DNA of 46,790 nt from Shewanella sp. (lineage in GTDB: Bacteria > Pseudomonadota > Gammaproteobacteria > Enterobacterales > Shewanellaceae): positions 1 through 46,790 of the forward strand of contig JAOIUG010000010.1 in assembly GCA_028223395.1 (NCBI GenBank), read 5' to 3'. Shown piece by piece: positions 25,258 through 32,614 of the stretch. The notes below the pieces were generated by a model that searched no databases, was not told the origin of the DNA, and worked only from the letters and a program-made list of their open reading frames with translations. How positions within the stretch are numbered: position 1 is the first letter of the stretch; the number at the start of each line of letters is the position of its first letter. Made by a program: the position numbers and the translations under genes.

Positions 25258-27477
25258 ATGTCCTTTGATGTTGATGAAGAGATACTGCAGGATTTTTTGA
25301 TTGAAGCGGGAGAAATTCTCGAGCTTCTACAAGAACAACTTGTTGCGTTAGAAAATAACCCTGACGATAGCGAATTGCTCAATGCCATATTCAGAGGGTT
25401 TCACACTGTAAAAGGAGGCGCAGGTTTCCTCAGTTTGACGCCGATGGTCGATGTTTGTCATGAAGCTGAAAATACGTTTGACCTACTACGGACAGGCAAA
25501 CGTGAAGTCAGTGCAGAGTTGATGGATGTGATCCTTCAAGCTGTTGACGCAATCAACTCCATGTTTGCGCAAACCCAAGCCGGTGAAACGCAATCTGCTG
25601 CGGATGAATTTCTGCTCGGGCAGTTGAAAATGCTCAGTGCAGGTGAGCAGCTTCCTTCTGAGCGCGTCAGTATTACTAGCACAGACATGCCCGCACTAGC
25701 CGATGACACTCACCTTGAAACGATTGCAGAACCTGCAACCACAGAAATAACACCCAGTGCGGCGCTGACCACACCCGAGGGAGCACATCATGGCATTGAC
25801 GATATCAATGATGTTGAATTTGAAGCATTGCTCGATGCGCTGCATGGCAGCGGCAAAGGCCCAGGTCACGCAGCTAGCTCAACGCAACCGGTAGAGCATA
25901 ACCTGCCCGTCAGTAGCTCAGATGATATCACCGATGATGAATTTGAATCTTTACTTGATGAGCTACATGGATCTGGCCAGTTTAAAGCGACAGCAACACC
26001 ACCTGCAACGCCACCTGAAGTCGAGCGTGGCGCAGCGATCAATAGCGCTGGATCCGATGAGATCTCAGACGATGAATTTGAGCGGTTATTGGATGAGCTT
26101 CATGGTTCAGGCGCAGGGCCAGGTCAAGTGGACTTAACGGAGCCGACTCCTCCTTCTGCAGAGCCTGCAGTGGTTTCGCCAAGCGGAGCAAGTGCAGTCG
26201 TGCCTTCAGCCGCGAAAGCGGTACCTGCTGCGACCAACACGGCGGCGAAAAGTGAAGTGAAAGCGCCCAGTAATAAGGCCGCCGGCAATACGATGCCGCC
26301 CGCTGAAACCACTGTGCGAGTCGATACCGCCCGATTAGATCAGATCATGAATATGGTCGGCGAATTAGTATTAGTACGTAATCGATTGTTAAGCCTTGGG
26401 ATCACCCGTGAAGATGAGGAAATGTCTAAGGCGTTAGCGAATTTAGATCTTGTTACAGCAGATCTGCAAGGTGCGGTAATGAAAACCCGCATGCAACCGA
26501 TTAAAAAAGTATTTGGCCGTTTTCCGCGAGTGGTACGTGACTTAGCGCGCAGCTTGAATAAAGAAATTGACTTGGTCATGGTGGGTGAAGATACCGATCT
26601 GGATAAAAATCTGGTCGAAGCACTAGCCGATCCTTTAGTGCATTTAGTCAGAAACTCCGTGGATCATGGCATTGAAATGCCCGATGTTCGCCAAGCCAAT
26701 GGCAAGGCGCGTAATGGCACTATTACCCTTTCAGCGAGTCAAGAAGGGGATCATATACTGCTTAAAATCGAAGATGATGGCGCAGGAATGGATCCTGAAA
26801 AGCTGAAAAAAATAGCCATAGATCGCGGTGTGCTTGACGAAGATGCCGCGGCAAGAATGACCGATGAAGAAGCTTATAACCTGATTTTTGCGCCAGGATT
26901 TTCGACTAAGGTTGAGATCTCTGATATTTCTGGACGTGGCGTCGGAATGGATGTGGTGAAAACTCGGATCACCCAACTAAATGGCTCAATCTACATTGAC
27001 TCGTTAAAAGGAAAAGGCACTCGACTGGAAATTAAAGTGCCGCTGACATTAGCGATCATGCCAACTTTAATGGTTGAAGTAACAGAACAAGTCTTTGCCT
27101 TGCCTTTATCGAGTGTGAATGAAATATTCCACCTTGATTTAACCAAAACAAATGTAGTCGATGGCCAACTCACGGTGATAGTGCGTGATAAAGCAGTGCC
27201 ATTATTTTATCTCGAAAACTGGTTAACGCGGACTCAATCAACAGAGCAGCATGATAGAGAGCATGGCCATGTTGTTATTGTACAGCTAGGGACGTTACAA
27301 GTTGGTTTTGTAGTCGACTCCTTAATTGGCCAAGAAGAAGTGGTGATTAAGCCTTTAGGCAGCTTGTTACATGGCACACCAGGAATGGCTGGTGCGACAA
27401 TCACCTCTGATGGCGGTATAGCCCTGATCTTGGATGTACCAGGCTTGCTTAAACATTACGCGCGTAATAAAAGCTAG
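25258..27477 (+). CDS. cheA: CheA chemotaxis histidine kinase with repeated linker peptides
   Basis: This 739-residue kinase phosphorylates CheY and CheB. The P1 domain (1-130) has H49 in FHTVKGGAGF. Instead of a recognisable P2 domain, residues 150-350 are a disordered linker carrying three near-identical peptides (181-199, 222-240, 267-285). P3 follows at about 355 (VRVDTARLDQIMNMVGELV). P4 has LVRNSVDHGIE, EDDGAGMD and DISGRGVGMDVVK. The P5 CheW-like domain ends the protein. GGAG is before ATG 25258. I could not exclude a very divergent P2 in the linker. Confidence 0.95.
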   Translation: MSFDVDEEILQDFLIEAGEILELLQEQLVALENNPDDSELLNAIFRGFHTVKGGAGFLSLTPMVDVCHEAENTFDLLRTGKREVSAELMDVILQAVDAINSMFAQTQAGETQSAADEFLLGQLKMLSAGEQLPSERVSITSTDMPALADDTHLETIAEPATTEITPSAALTTPEGAHHGIDDINDVEFEALLDALHGSGKGPGHAASSTQPVEHNLPVSSSDDITDDEFESLLDELHGSGQFKATATPPATPPEVERGAAINSAGSDEISDDEFERLLDELHGSGAGPGQVDLTEPTPPSAEPAVVSPSGASAVVPSAAKAVPAATNTAAKSEVKAPSNKAAGNTMPPAETTVRVDTARLDQIMNMVGELVLVRNRLLSLGITREDEEMSKALANLDLVTADLQGAVMKTRMQPIKKVFGRFPRVVRDLARSLNKEIDLVMVGEDTDLDKNLVEALADPLVHLVRNSVDHGIEMPDVRQANGKARNGTITLSASQEGDHILLKIEDDGAGMDPEKLKKIAIDRGVLDEDAAARMTDEEAYNLIFAPGFSTKVEISDISGRGVGMDVVKTRITQLNGSIYIDSLKGKGTRLEIKVPLTLAIMPTLMVEVTEQVFALPLSSVNEIFHLDLTKTNVVDGQLTVIVRDKAVPLFYLENWLTRTQSTEQHDREHGHVVIVQLGTLQVGFVVDSLIGQEEVVIKPLGSLLHGTPGMAGATITSDGGIALILDVPGLLKHYARNKS
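25798..26112 (+). repeat. Three spaced copies of a 57-bp acidic peptide repeat in cheA
   Basis: The 57-bp units at 25798-25854, 25921-25977 and 26056-26112 encode a peptide of the form D-[DE]-I-x-D-x-E-F-E-x-L-L-D-x-L-H-G-S-G. They differ at only a few residues and are separated by Ser/Thr/Pro/Ala linkers. The peptide shares E-(aromatic/Ile)-x-x-LL-x-LHG with the FliM N-terminus (DEIDALLHG). Confidence 0.9.
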
Positions 27478-27491
27478 TATGGCAATAATCG

Positions 27492-27521
27492 CGGAGCGAA
27501 AGGCTTTCGCTCCGTTTGCCT
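27492..27521 (+). terminator. Hairpin between cheA and cheB
   Basis: CGGAGCGAAA (27492-27501), loop GGC, TTTCGCTCCG (27505-27514), then TTTGCCTCTT. This is a GC-rich 10-bp stem with a short, interrupted T tract. It could act as a partial terminator that lowers cheB and downstream expression relative to cheA. Confidence 0.45.
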
Positions 27522-27560
27522 CTTGCTAAAGCTGGCAGCCAATGTGTGATAGGAAATGAG

Positions 27561-28703
27561 ATGGGTATTAAAGTATTAGTTGTTGATGATTCAAGTTTTT
27601 TTAGACGTCGAGTCAGCGAAATCGTCATTCAAGATCCTGAACTTGAGGTGATTGGCACTGCGGTGAATGGTGCTGAGGCGGTCAAACTGGCGGCGGAGCT
27701 TAATCCGCACGTGATCACAATGGATATTGAAATGCCGATCATGGATGGGATCACAGCGGTTAAACAGATCATGGCCAATCGTCCAGTGCCGATTTTGATG
27801 TTTTCTTCATTAACCCATGATGGAGCCAAAGCAACGTTAGAGGCATTAGAGGCTGGTGCGCTCGACTTTTTACCTAAGCGTTTTGAAGATATCGCCACCA
27901 ATAAAAATCAAGCTATTTTATTACTGCAACAACGGATAAAAACATTAGGCCGTCGACGTTTATTTAAGCCGATTGTTCGCTCAACAATACCGGCGCAGAG
28001 TGCTCGCCGCTCTGTTACTCCAGTGCTTACGCGCGCGAGTATGAGCACAAACAATCAGACGACAACGGCGAATGTTGAAAACGCGACCCCTCGTGCTCAT
28101 GTTATTCATCGTGCTAGCGGTAAAAAATATAAAGCGCTGTTGATTGGTACGTCCACTGGCGGGCCTGTGGCACTGCAAAAAGTATTAACGCAATTTCCGG
28201 CTAATTATCCACACCCTATTTTGCTTGTTCAGCACATGCCTGCGGCCTTTACGCCCACGTTTGCAGCTAGGCTTAATAGTCTATGTCAGATAACTGTTAA
28301 AGAGGCTGAAAATGGGGAGCTATTACGACCAGGTTGCGCCTACTTAGCGCCCGGAGGGATGCAAATGATGCTTGAGCGTCACGGCAACATTGGCCGTATT
28401 AAAATACTGGCGGGCAGGGCAGAGATGAATTACAAGCCGAGTGTTGATATTACTTTTGCTTCCGCTTCTAAGTTATTTGGTGGAGATGTCCTCGCTGTTG
28501 TATTGACCGGAATGGGCGCAGATGGCAGAGAAGGCGCGCGTATGCTTAAAGCCGCAGGCGCAACAATATGGGCTCAAGATGAAGCAAGTTGTGTGGTGTA
28601 CGGTATGCCGCAAGCTGTATCAAAAGTGGGAATTGCCACTCAATCGATAGGTCTGGATCAAATGGCGACGGCGATATTGAAAGAAACCTTTAATGCTAGC
28701 TAG
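27561..28703 (+). CDS. cheB: CheB receptor methylesterase/deamidase
   Basis: This 380-residue enzyme demethylates chemoreceptors for adaptation. The receiver (1-120) has D9-D10 and phosphoacceptor D55 ([12 protein letters not shown]). A linker follows (about 140-190), then the catalytic domain with the Ser of IGTSTGGP, the His of LVQHMP and the Asp of [11 protein letters not shown] 27561 has AGGA upstream. An in-frame upstream TTG falls in the cheA-cheB hairpin and is rejected. No cheR is seen in this window. Confidence 0.95.
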   Translation: MGIKVLVVDDSSFFRRRVSEIVIQDPELEVIGTAVNGAEAVKLAAELNPHVITMDIEMPIMDGITAVKQIMANRPVPILMFSSLTHDGAKATLEALEAGALDFLPKRFEDIATNKNQAILLLQQRIKTLGRRRLFKPIVRSTIPAQSARRSVTPVLTRASMSTNNQTTTANVENATPRAHVIHRASGKKYKALLIGTSTGGPVALQKVLTQFPANYPHPILLVQHMPAAFTPTFAARLNSLCQITVKEAENGELLRPGCAYLAPGGMQMMLERHGNIGRIKILAGRAEMNYKPSVDITFASASKLFGGDVLAVVLTGMGADGREGARMLKAAGATIWAQDEASCVVYGMPQAVSKVGIATQSIGLDQMATAILKETFNAS

Positions 28704-29166
28704 CAAAGTGAATCACCCGCGCCCTCATACGCATACCTTGGCCTTATTGCTGATATTTTTACTGAGCACTGCGGTGGTGGCTCTGAGTTTATTGTATGTT
28801 GAATTAGCCAGTAATAATCAGACATTACAAGTACAGGTTGATAAACTCACCGCTGAGCAAGTGTTATTAGTGGTGCCGGATCAACAAGCGGAAGCGATAG
28901 CTCATTGGATGCAAAGCAACCCGCAATGGTTAGCACATCAAGTGCTTCAGGCACGCAAGCATCACAGCAGCATAAGTACGACTATTGGTCCAACTGTTGA
29001 TAGCGCTAAAGCGCCTCAGCCCCTGAGTGCAAATGAGCCCTCCACTGAGCCATTGAAGCAAGCTCATGAGATCACCATGACAGCCGAGGGAGTGAGAATC
29101 ATTAGCTTACCTCACGGTGGAATTCGGATCACGACACGTGAGCTCGAAAATAATAATAAACACTAG
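28693..29166 (+). CDS. Conserved-position small membrane-anchored protein, function unknown
   Basis: I do not recognise this 157-residue protein. One transmembrane helix is at about 16-38 ([23 protein letters not shown]) with a His/Arg-rich N-terminus, followed by a short coiled-coil-like stretch ([19 protein letters not shown]). A soluble, probably periplasmic region follows, with a His/Lys/Ser-rich middle and an end rich in beta-forming residues ([20 protein letters not shown]). It overlaps cheB by 11 bases and precedes parC, so it is in the chemotaxis transcript. A role at the pole or in the array is possible by context only. Confidence 0.6.
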   Translation: MLASKVNHPRPHTHTLALLLIFLLSTAVVALSLLYVELASNNQTLQVQVDKLTAEQVLLVVPDQQAEAIAHWMQSNPQWLAHQVLQARKHHSSISTTIGPTVDSAKAPQPLSANEPSTEPLKQAHEITMTAEGVRIISLPHGGIRITTRELENNNKH

Positions 29167-29320
29167 CAAAGTTTGAGCAATACCACTGCTGAGATCGTTC
29201 ATCGATAAATAACAGTGTTAATGCTCGATGCCATAAGGCTTGAAACCATCCACAAGATGGGTGTTGATAACATGCGAGTTAACCTCTTTCAGATGACGGT
29301 GCTCCATCATAAGGAACATT

Positions 29321-30115
29321 ATGAAGATTTGGACCATAGCGAATCAGAAAGGGGGAGTAGGCAAAACCACCACTGTGGTCAGCTTAGCTGGCGCATTGGC
29401 CAAACAAGATCAGCGTGTGTTGGTGGTCGATACCGATCCCCATGCTTCTTTGGGGTATTATTTAGGCATTGATAGTGAGGAAGTTCCGAGCTCTTTATAC
29501 GATTTATTTATTGCAAACAAAAGTTTAACTCCTGATAGCATGATGCGCAGCATCGTGCCAACTAATGTTGTGGGCTTAGATTTAATCCCAGCGACAATGG
29601 CACTGGCGACATTAGATCGTAGCTTAGGTCATCAAGAAGGCATGGGATTGATTTTGACTAAAGCATTAGCGTTATTGTCGGATCAATATGATGTCGTGTT
29701 AATTGATTGTCCGCCTGTATTAGGAGTGTTAATGGTCAATGCCTTAGCAGCGAGTCAACATATTATTGTGCCTGTTCAAACCGAATTTTTAGCCATTAAA
29801 GGGCTCGATCGTATGGTGAAAACCATGCTGTTAATGGGGCGTTCAAAGCAAGTGAAATACAGTTATACCATTGTGCCGACTATGTTCGACAAAAGAACAC
29901 GCGCAGCGACAGCAGCGTTGCAGCAGTTAAATGAAGAGTATCAGCAGCATTTGTGGCCCGATGTGATCCCTGTCGACACCAAGTTTAGAGATGCAAGCTT
30001 AAGCCATTTACCGGTATCACATTTCGCGCCTCGCAGCCGCGGCGTTAAAGCCTACAGTAAATTGCTGGCGCATTTACTCACACAGGGGAGCTCACATGTC
30101 AAAGTTAGTGGATGA
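29321..30115 (+). CDS. parC: ParC, ParA-like ATPase positioning chemotaxis arrays
   Basis: This 264-residue ParA/Soj-type ATPase has Walker A NQKGGVGKTTTVVSLAGALA from residue 8, VVDTDPHASLGYYLG, and Walker B VVLIDCPPVLG. In Vibrio, a ParA homologue in this same cheB-parC-parP-cheW arrangement (ParC) localises chemotaxis arrays to the pole. I infer the same role. AAGGA lies before ATG 29321. The 3' end overlaps parP by 20 bases. A chromosome-partition role is unlikely because there is no parB beside it. Confidence 0.85.
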   Translation: MKIWTIANQKGGVGKTTTVVSLAGALAKQDQRVLVVDTDPHASLGYYLGIDSEEVPSSLYDLFIANKSLTPDSMMRSIVPTNVVGLDLIPATMALATLDRSLGHQEGMGLILTKALALLSDQYDVVLIDCPPVLGVLMVNALAASQHIIVPVQTEFLAIKGLDRMVKTMLLMGRSKQVKYSYTIVPTMFDKRTRAATAALQQLNEEYQQHLWPDVIPVDTKFRDASLSHLPVSHFAPRSRGVKAYSKLLAHLLTQGSSHVKVSG

Positions 30116-30929
30116 AGCTGTCAGTGATTTCTTTTCTTTGTTATTGCACGACGACACCGCAGCGACTAAACACGAAGCTGCGTCACCGCTAAAGCGGCCA
30201 TATAAAGCACCAAATGACACTATGCACGCACAAGCGTTAACCACATTGTTATCGCCAGTCAACACTGCGCGCGCTGAAGGGGCGATAGAGCAAGATAAAG
30301 TTGCCGAACAACAAGAGTTAAATACGGACGTTATTAGCAATCGCGCCGCACAGCGTGTGGAAGTTAAAGTCGAGCAAACAGCGCCAAGCGCGACACAAGA
30401 CAAACCGAGCGAGCTGTTAATGGATCAGCTTGATGAAGAGTTTCAAGTGTTATTTTTTAAAGTGGCAGGCTTAACCTTAGCAGTACCATTAGTGACGCTC
30501 GGTGGCATTATCAATCTCACGCGGATTAATCACATCATGGGCCGACCTGACTGGTACCTTGGTGTACAACAACATAGAGAAAGCCAGTTAAATGTAGTTG
30601 ATACTGGTGCTTGGGTTATGCCCGAAAAGTATGATCACGCGTTAGCGCAGCAGGTTAATTATCAGTACATCGTACAGCTGCAAGACAGCGCATGGGGATT
30701 AGCCTGTGAATCGCTGATCAACACGGTCAAGATCAAAAAGTCACAGGTAAATTGGCGTCAGCAAGCAGGTAAACGTCCTTGGCTAGCAGGGGTGGTGAAA
30801 TCACAAATGTGCGGCATTTTAAATGTCGATGCCTTAATTAAACTGCTCAGTAAAGGGCTAGACAGCCAAGCAACACCGCCTGAGGGTTTTAACACAAAGC
30901 ACTTTAAAGGCAATAGGTTACAATATTGA
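30096..30929 (+). CDS. parP: ParP, CheW-domain partner of ParC
   Basis: This 277-residue protein has an N-terminal disordered half rich in Ala, Thr, Glu and Gln (to about 105) and a C-terminal CheW-like domain (EFQVLFFKVAGLTLAVPLVTLGGI; MGRPDWYLGVQQHRESQLNVVDT; WLAGVVKSQMCGILNVDALIKLL). In Vibrio, ParP binds ParC and CheA and prevents array dissociation. GGGGAG lies just before ATG 30096. Length, domain order and position between parC and cheW fit ParP rather than a second CheW. Confidence 0.83.
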   Translation: MSKLVDEAVSDFFSLLLHDDTAATKHEAASPLKRPYKAPNDTMHAQALTTLLSPVNTARAEGAIEQDKVAEQQELNTDVISNRAAQRVEVKVEQTAPSATQDKPSELLMDQLDEEFQVLFFKVAGLTLAVPLVTLGGIINLTRINHIMGRPDWYLGVQQHRESQLNVVDTGAWVMPEKYDHALAQQVNYQYIVQLQDSAWGLACESLINTVKIKKSQVNWRQQAGKRPWLAGVVKSQMCGILNVDALIKLLSKGLDSQATPPEGFNTKHFKGNRLQY

Positions 30930-31017
30930 AAATGAAAGATTGGTTTAAAGTGCATACAAAGATATGCTAACACTGGTATTTAAATAGGTAGTCACAGAAC
31001 TATTGATTGAGGCGATT

Positions 31018-31509
31018 ATGACAAGTTCAAATAACGTAGCCGTAACGGCTAGTAATGATGATGCAGTTTTGCAATGGGTAACCTTTAAGTTAGATAATGA
31101 AACCTATGGTATTAACGTCATGCAAGTGCAAGAAGTGCAGCGCTATACTGACATTGCTCCAGTGCCCGGAGCGCCACATTATGTGCTGGGGATCATTAAT
31201 TTACGCGGCAATGTTGTGACAGTGATTGACACACGCTCTCGTTTTGGCTTGGCATCAGCACAGGTGAATGACGCGACTCGAATTGTGATCATCGAGGCCG
31301 AAAAGCAAGTCATAGGGATACTCGTCGACAGTGTGGCTGAAGTGGTGTACCTACGCCGCTCAGAAATCGACAACGCGCCAAATGTGGGCACAGAAGACAG
31401 CGCTAAATTCATTCAAGGGGTGAGTAATCGTGAAGGTGAACTACTGATTTTAGTTGATCTTGATAAGCTCTTGTCAGATGAAGAATGGATGGAACTGACG
31501 CAGTTATAA
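31018..31509 (+). CDS. cheW: CheW receptor-kinase coupling protein
   Basis: This 163-residue single CheW domain has VTFKLDNETYGINVMQVQEV, PGAPHYVLGIINLRGNVVTV (ending IDTRSRFG), GILVDSVAEVVYL, then GELLILVDLDKLL. It couples CheA to receptors. GAGG at 31009-31012 is well placed for ATG 31018. The in-frame TTG at 31003 lies before that site and is not used in this call. It follows parP by 88 bases. Confidence 0.95.
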   Translation: MTSSNNVAVTASNDDAVLQWVTFKLDNETYGINVMQVQEVQRYTDIAPVPGAPHYVLGIINLRGNVVTVIDTRSRFGLASAQVNDATRIVIIEAEKQVIGILVDSVAEVVYLRRSEIDNAPNVGTEDSAKFIQGVSNREGELLILVDLDKLLSDEEWMELTQL

Positions 31510-31641
31510 AAGACAGATTTGGCTTGAAAGGGCTCATTATTATTGTGCCCGTTCAGTGCTAAGCATCATATTATAGCGATTAAAGTGGGTTAGATTTCAT
31601 CACACCAGTAACTTTAAATAAAATCGATATAACAATGAGCT

Positions 31642-31670
31642 AAGACGTTGACCAGCTGTGCTGACGTCTT
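31642..31670 (+). terminator. Weak hairpin after cheW
   Basis: AAGACGT (31642-31648) and ACGTCTT (31664-31670) form a 7-bp dyad with CAGCTG in the loop, followed by a modestly T-rich stretch. The 256-base gap between cheW and the DUF2802 gene holds no gene. This is the only structure in it that might end the chemotaxis transcript. Confidence 0.25.
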
Positions 31671-31765
31671 GACTGTTACCTATTTTAACTTGAATAAAAC
31701 ACGTAATGTTTAAGTTAGTTTACGCTTTATTATTTATTTGATCCTAACCATTAAAAGAGCCATCC

Positions 31766-32176
31766 ATGATTGTTGAAGAAGTACTCATCGGAGTTATGTT
31801 ATTACTTGTGGTTTCAAGTGTTAGCATATTCTTGTTTTTTAAAAATAAAATATCAGTATTACGCTTACAACTTGATCTTTTGACTAAGCTCGTTGAAGAA
31901 GGAGACAAACAAAGAGGTTCAGTTAAGCGGGAGCTAGAAGAGCTGCGAAGTGGCACCATAGGCGTCGGCCGCAAGACGTTAGAGTTAGAGAAAAAACTCC
32001 AACAACAAGATGCCAAATTAGATGAGAGCCAACAGCAAGATCCTCAAGCTAAGCTTTATTCAAGAGCGATGAAAATGGTGGAATTAGGTGCTGATGTGGA
32101 TGAATTAATTCAAGAGTGTGAGTTGCCGAAAGCCGAAGCAGAACTATTGCTGCGCTTGCATCGAAAGGAGGCGTAA
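31766..32176 (+). CDS. DUF2802-type membrane-anchored coiled-coil protein
   Basis: This 136-residue protein has one N-terminal transmembrane helix (about 5-25), a long coiled coil (about 30-85, with LEELRSGTIGVGRKTLELEKKLQQQ) and a small C-terminal helical motif (YSRAMKMVELGADVDELIQECELPKAEAELLLRLHRK). The family is known as DUF2802 and regularly follows cheW in Pseudomonas and Shewanella. Its function is unknown to me. The C-terminal LGAD...EC.LPKAEAELL pattern looks like a helix-turn-helix-type protein-binding fold. It could link the chemotaxis array to the membrane, but that is inference. Confidence 0.75.
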   Translation: MIVEEVLIGVMLLLVVSSVSIFLFFKNKISVLRLQLDLLTKLVEEGDKQRGSVKRELEELRSGTIGVGRKTLELEKKLQQQDAKLDESQQQDPQAKLYSRAMKMVELGADVDELIQECELPKAEAELLLRLHRKEA

Positions 32177-32269
32177 GCAAACGGAGTCACGCCGAGCGTT
32201 TGAGGATGGTTCTATCGCACAACCGATAATGCACCGGCTACTCATACAGCTGGGTTCAGCTAAAATAAG

Positions 32270-32578
32270 TCAAACTTGATCCAGTATTTTTTGGTGCATA
32301 TTATTCCACTTTTCTGGAAATTTACCATCCAGTACGTATGCAAATGCAATCAGTTCTGCAATCAATAAATACAATGCCTCTGGGATTGTATCGCCCACTG
32401 CCAGTTGCTGTAAAAAATCGCATAATTGCGGATCTTTGTGAATAAACACACCTGCATCTTCGGCTAGTGCAATCATTTCTTGTGCCAATGCCGCTTCTGC
32501 CTTAGCTGAGAGTATTGGCGCAGCGCCTTCTGTATACGTGAGGGCCACCGCTTGCGTTGATCCTGAGTGTGGATCCAT
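32270..32578 (-). CDS. FlhB C-terminal-domain-like protein (FhlB/YlqH type)
   Basis: This 102-residue soluble protein matches only the cytoplasmic tail of FlhB/YscU after the cleavage site: AVALTYTEGAAPILSAKAEA aligns with the AVAVKYDALKSTAPFVLAKG region of FlhB, and IHKDPQLCDFLQQLAVGDTIPEALYLLIAELIAFAY aligns with the end of the autocleaved fragment. It lacks the transmembrane part and the NPxH motif, so it resembles the already cleaved C-terminal half. Related small proteins can substitute for that half in enterics. AAGGAG precedes ATG 32578. It is 36 bases downstream of the FliK-like gene on the same strand. Confidence 0.85.
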   Translation of the reverse strand: MDPHSGSTQAVALTYTEGAAPILSAKAEAALAQEMIALAEDAGVFIHKDPQLCDFLQQLAVGDTIPEALYLLIAELIAFAYVLDGKFPEKWNNMHQKILDQV

Positions 32579-32614
32579 GAGAGTCTCCTTGAGTCATAAT
32601 AGGTGAGTAATGAG

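Noticed and set aside
29209-29236. TAAA-like and GCTCGATG sequence before parC resembling a sigma-28 promoter
   Set aside because: The -10 block needs an inserted base to match and the spacing is then wrong.
29215-29472. An 85-codon + strand frame overlapping the start of parC
   Set aside because: It overlaps the well-supported ParC N-terminus in another frame and has no ribosome site or family features.
29321-30115. Chromosome or plasmid partition locus (parA)
   Set aside because: No parB or parS-like sites are nearby, and the cheB-parC-parP-cheW order identifies the array-positioning ATPase.
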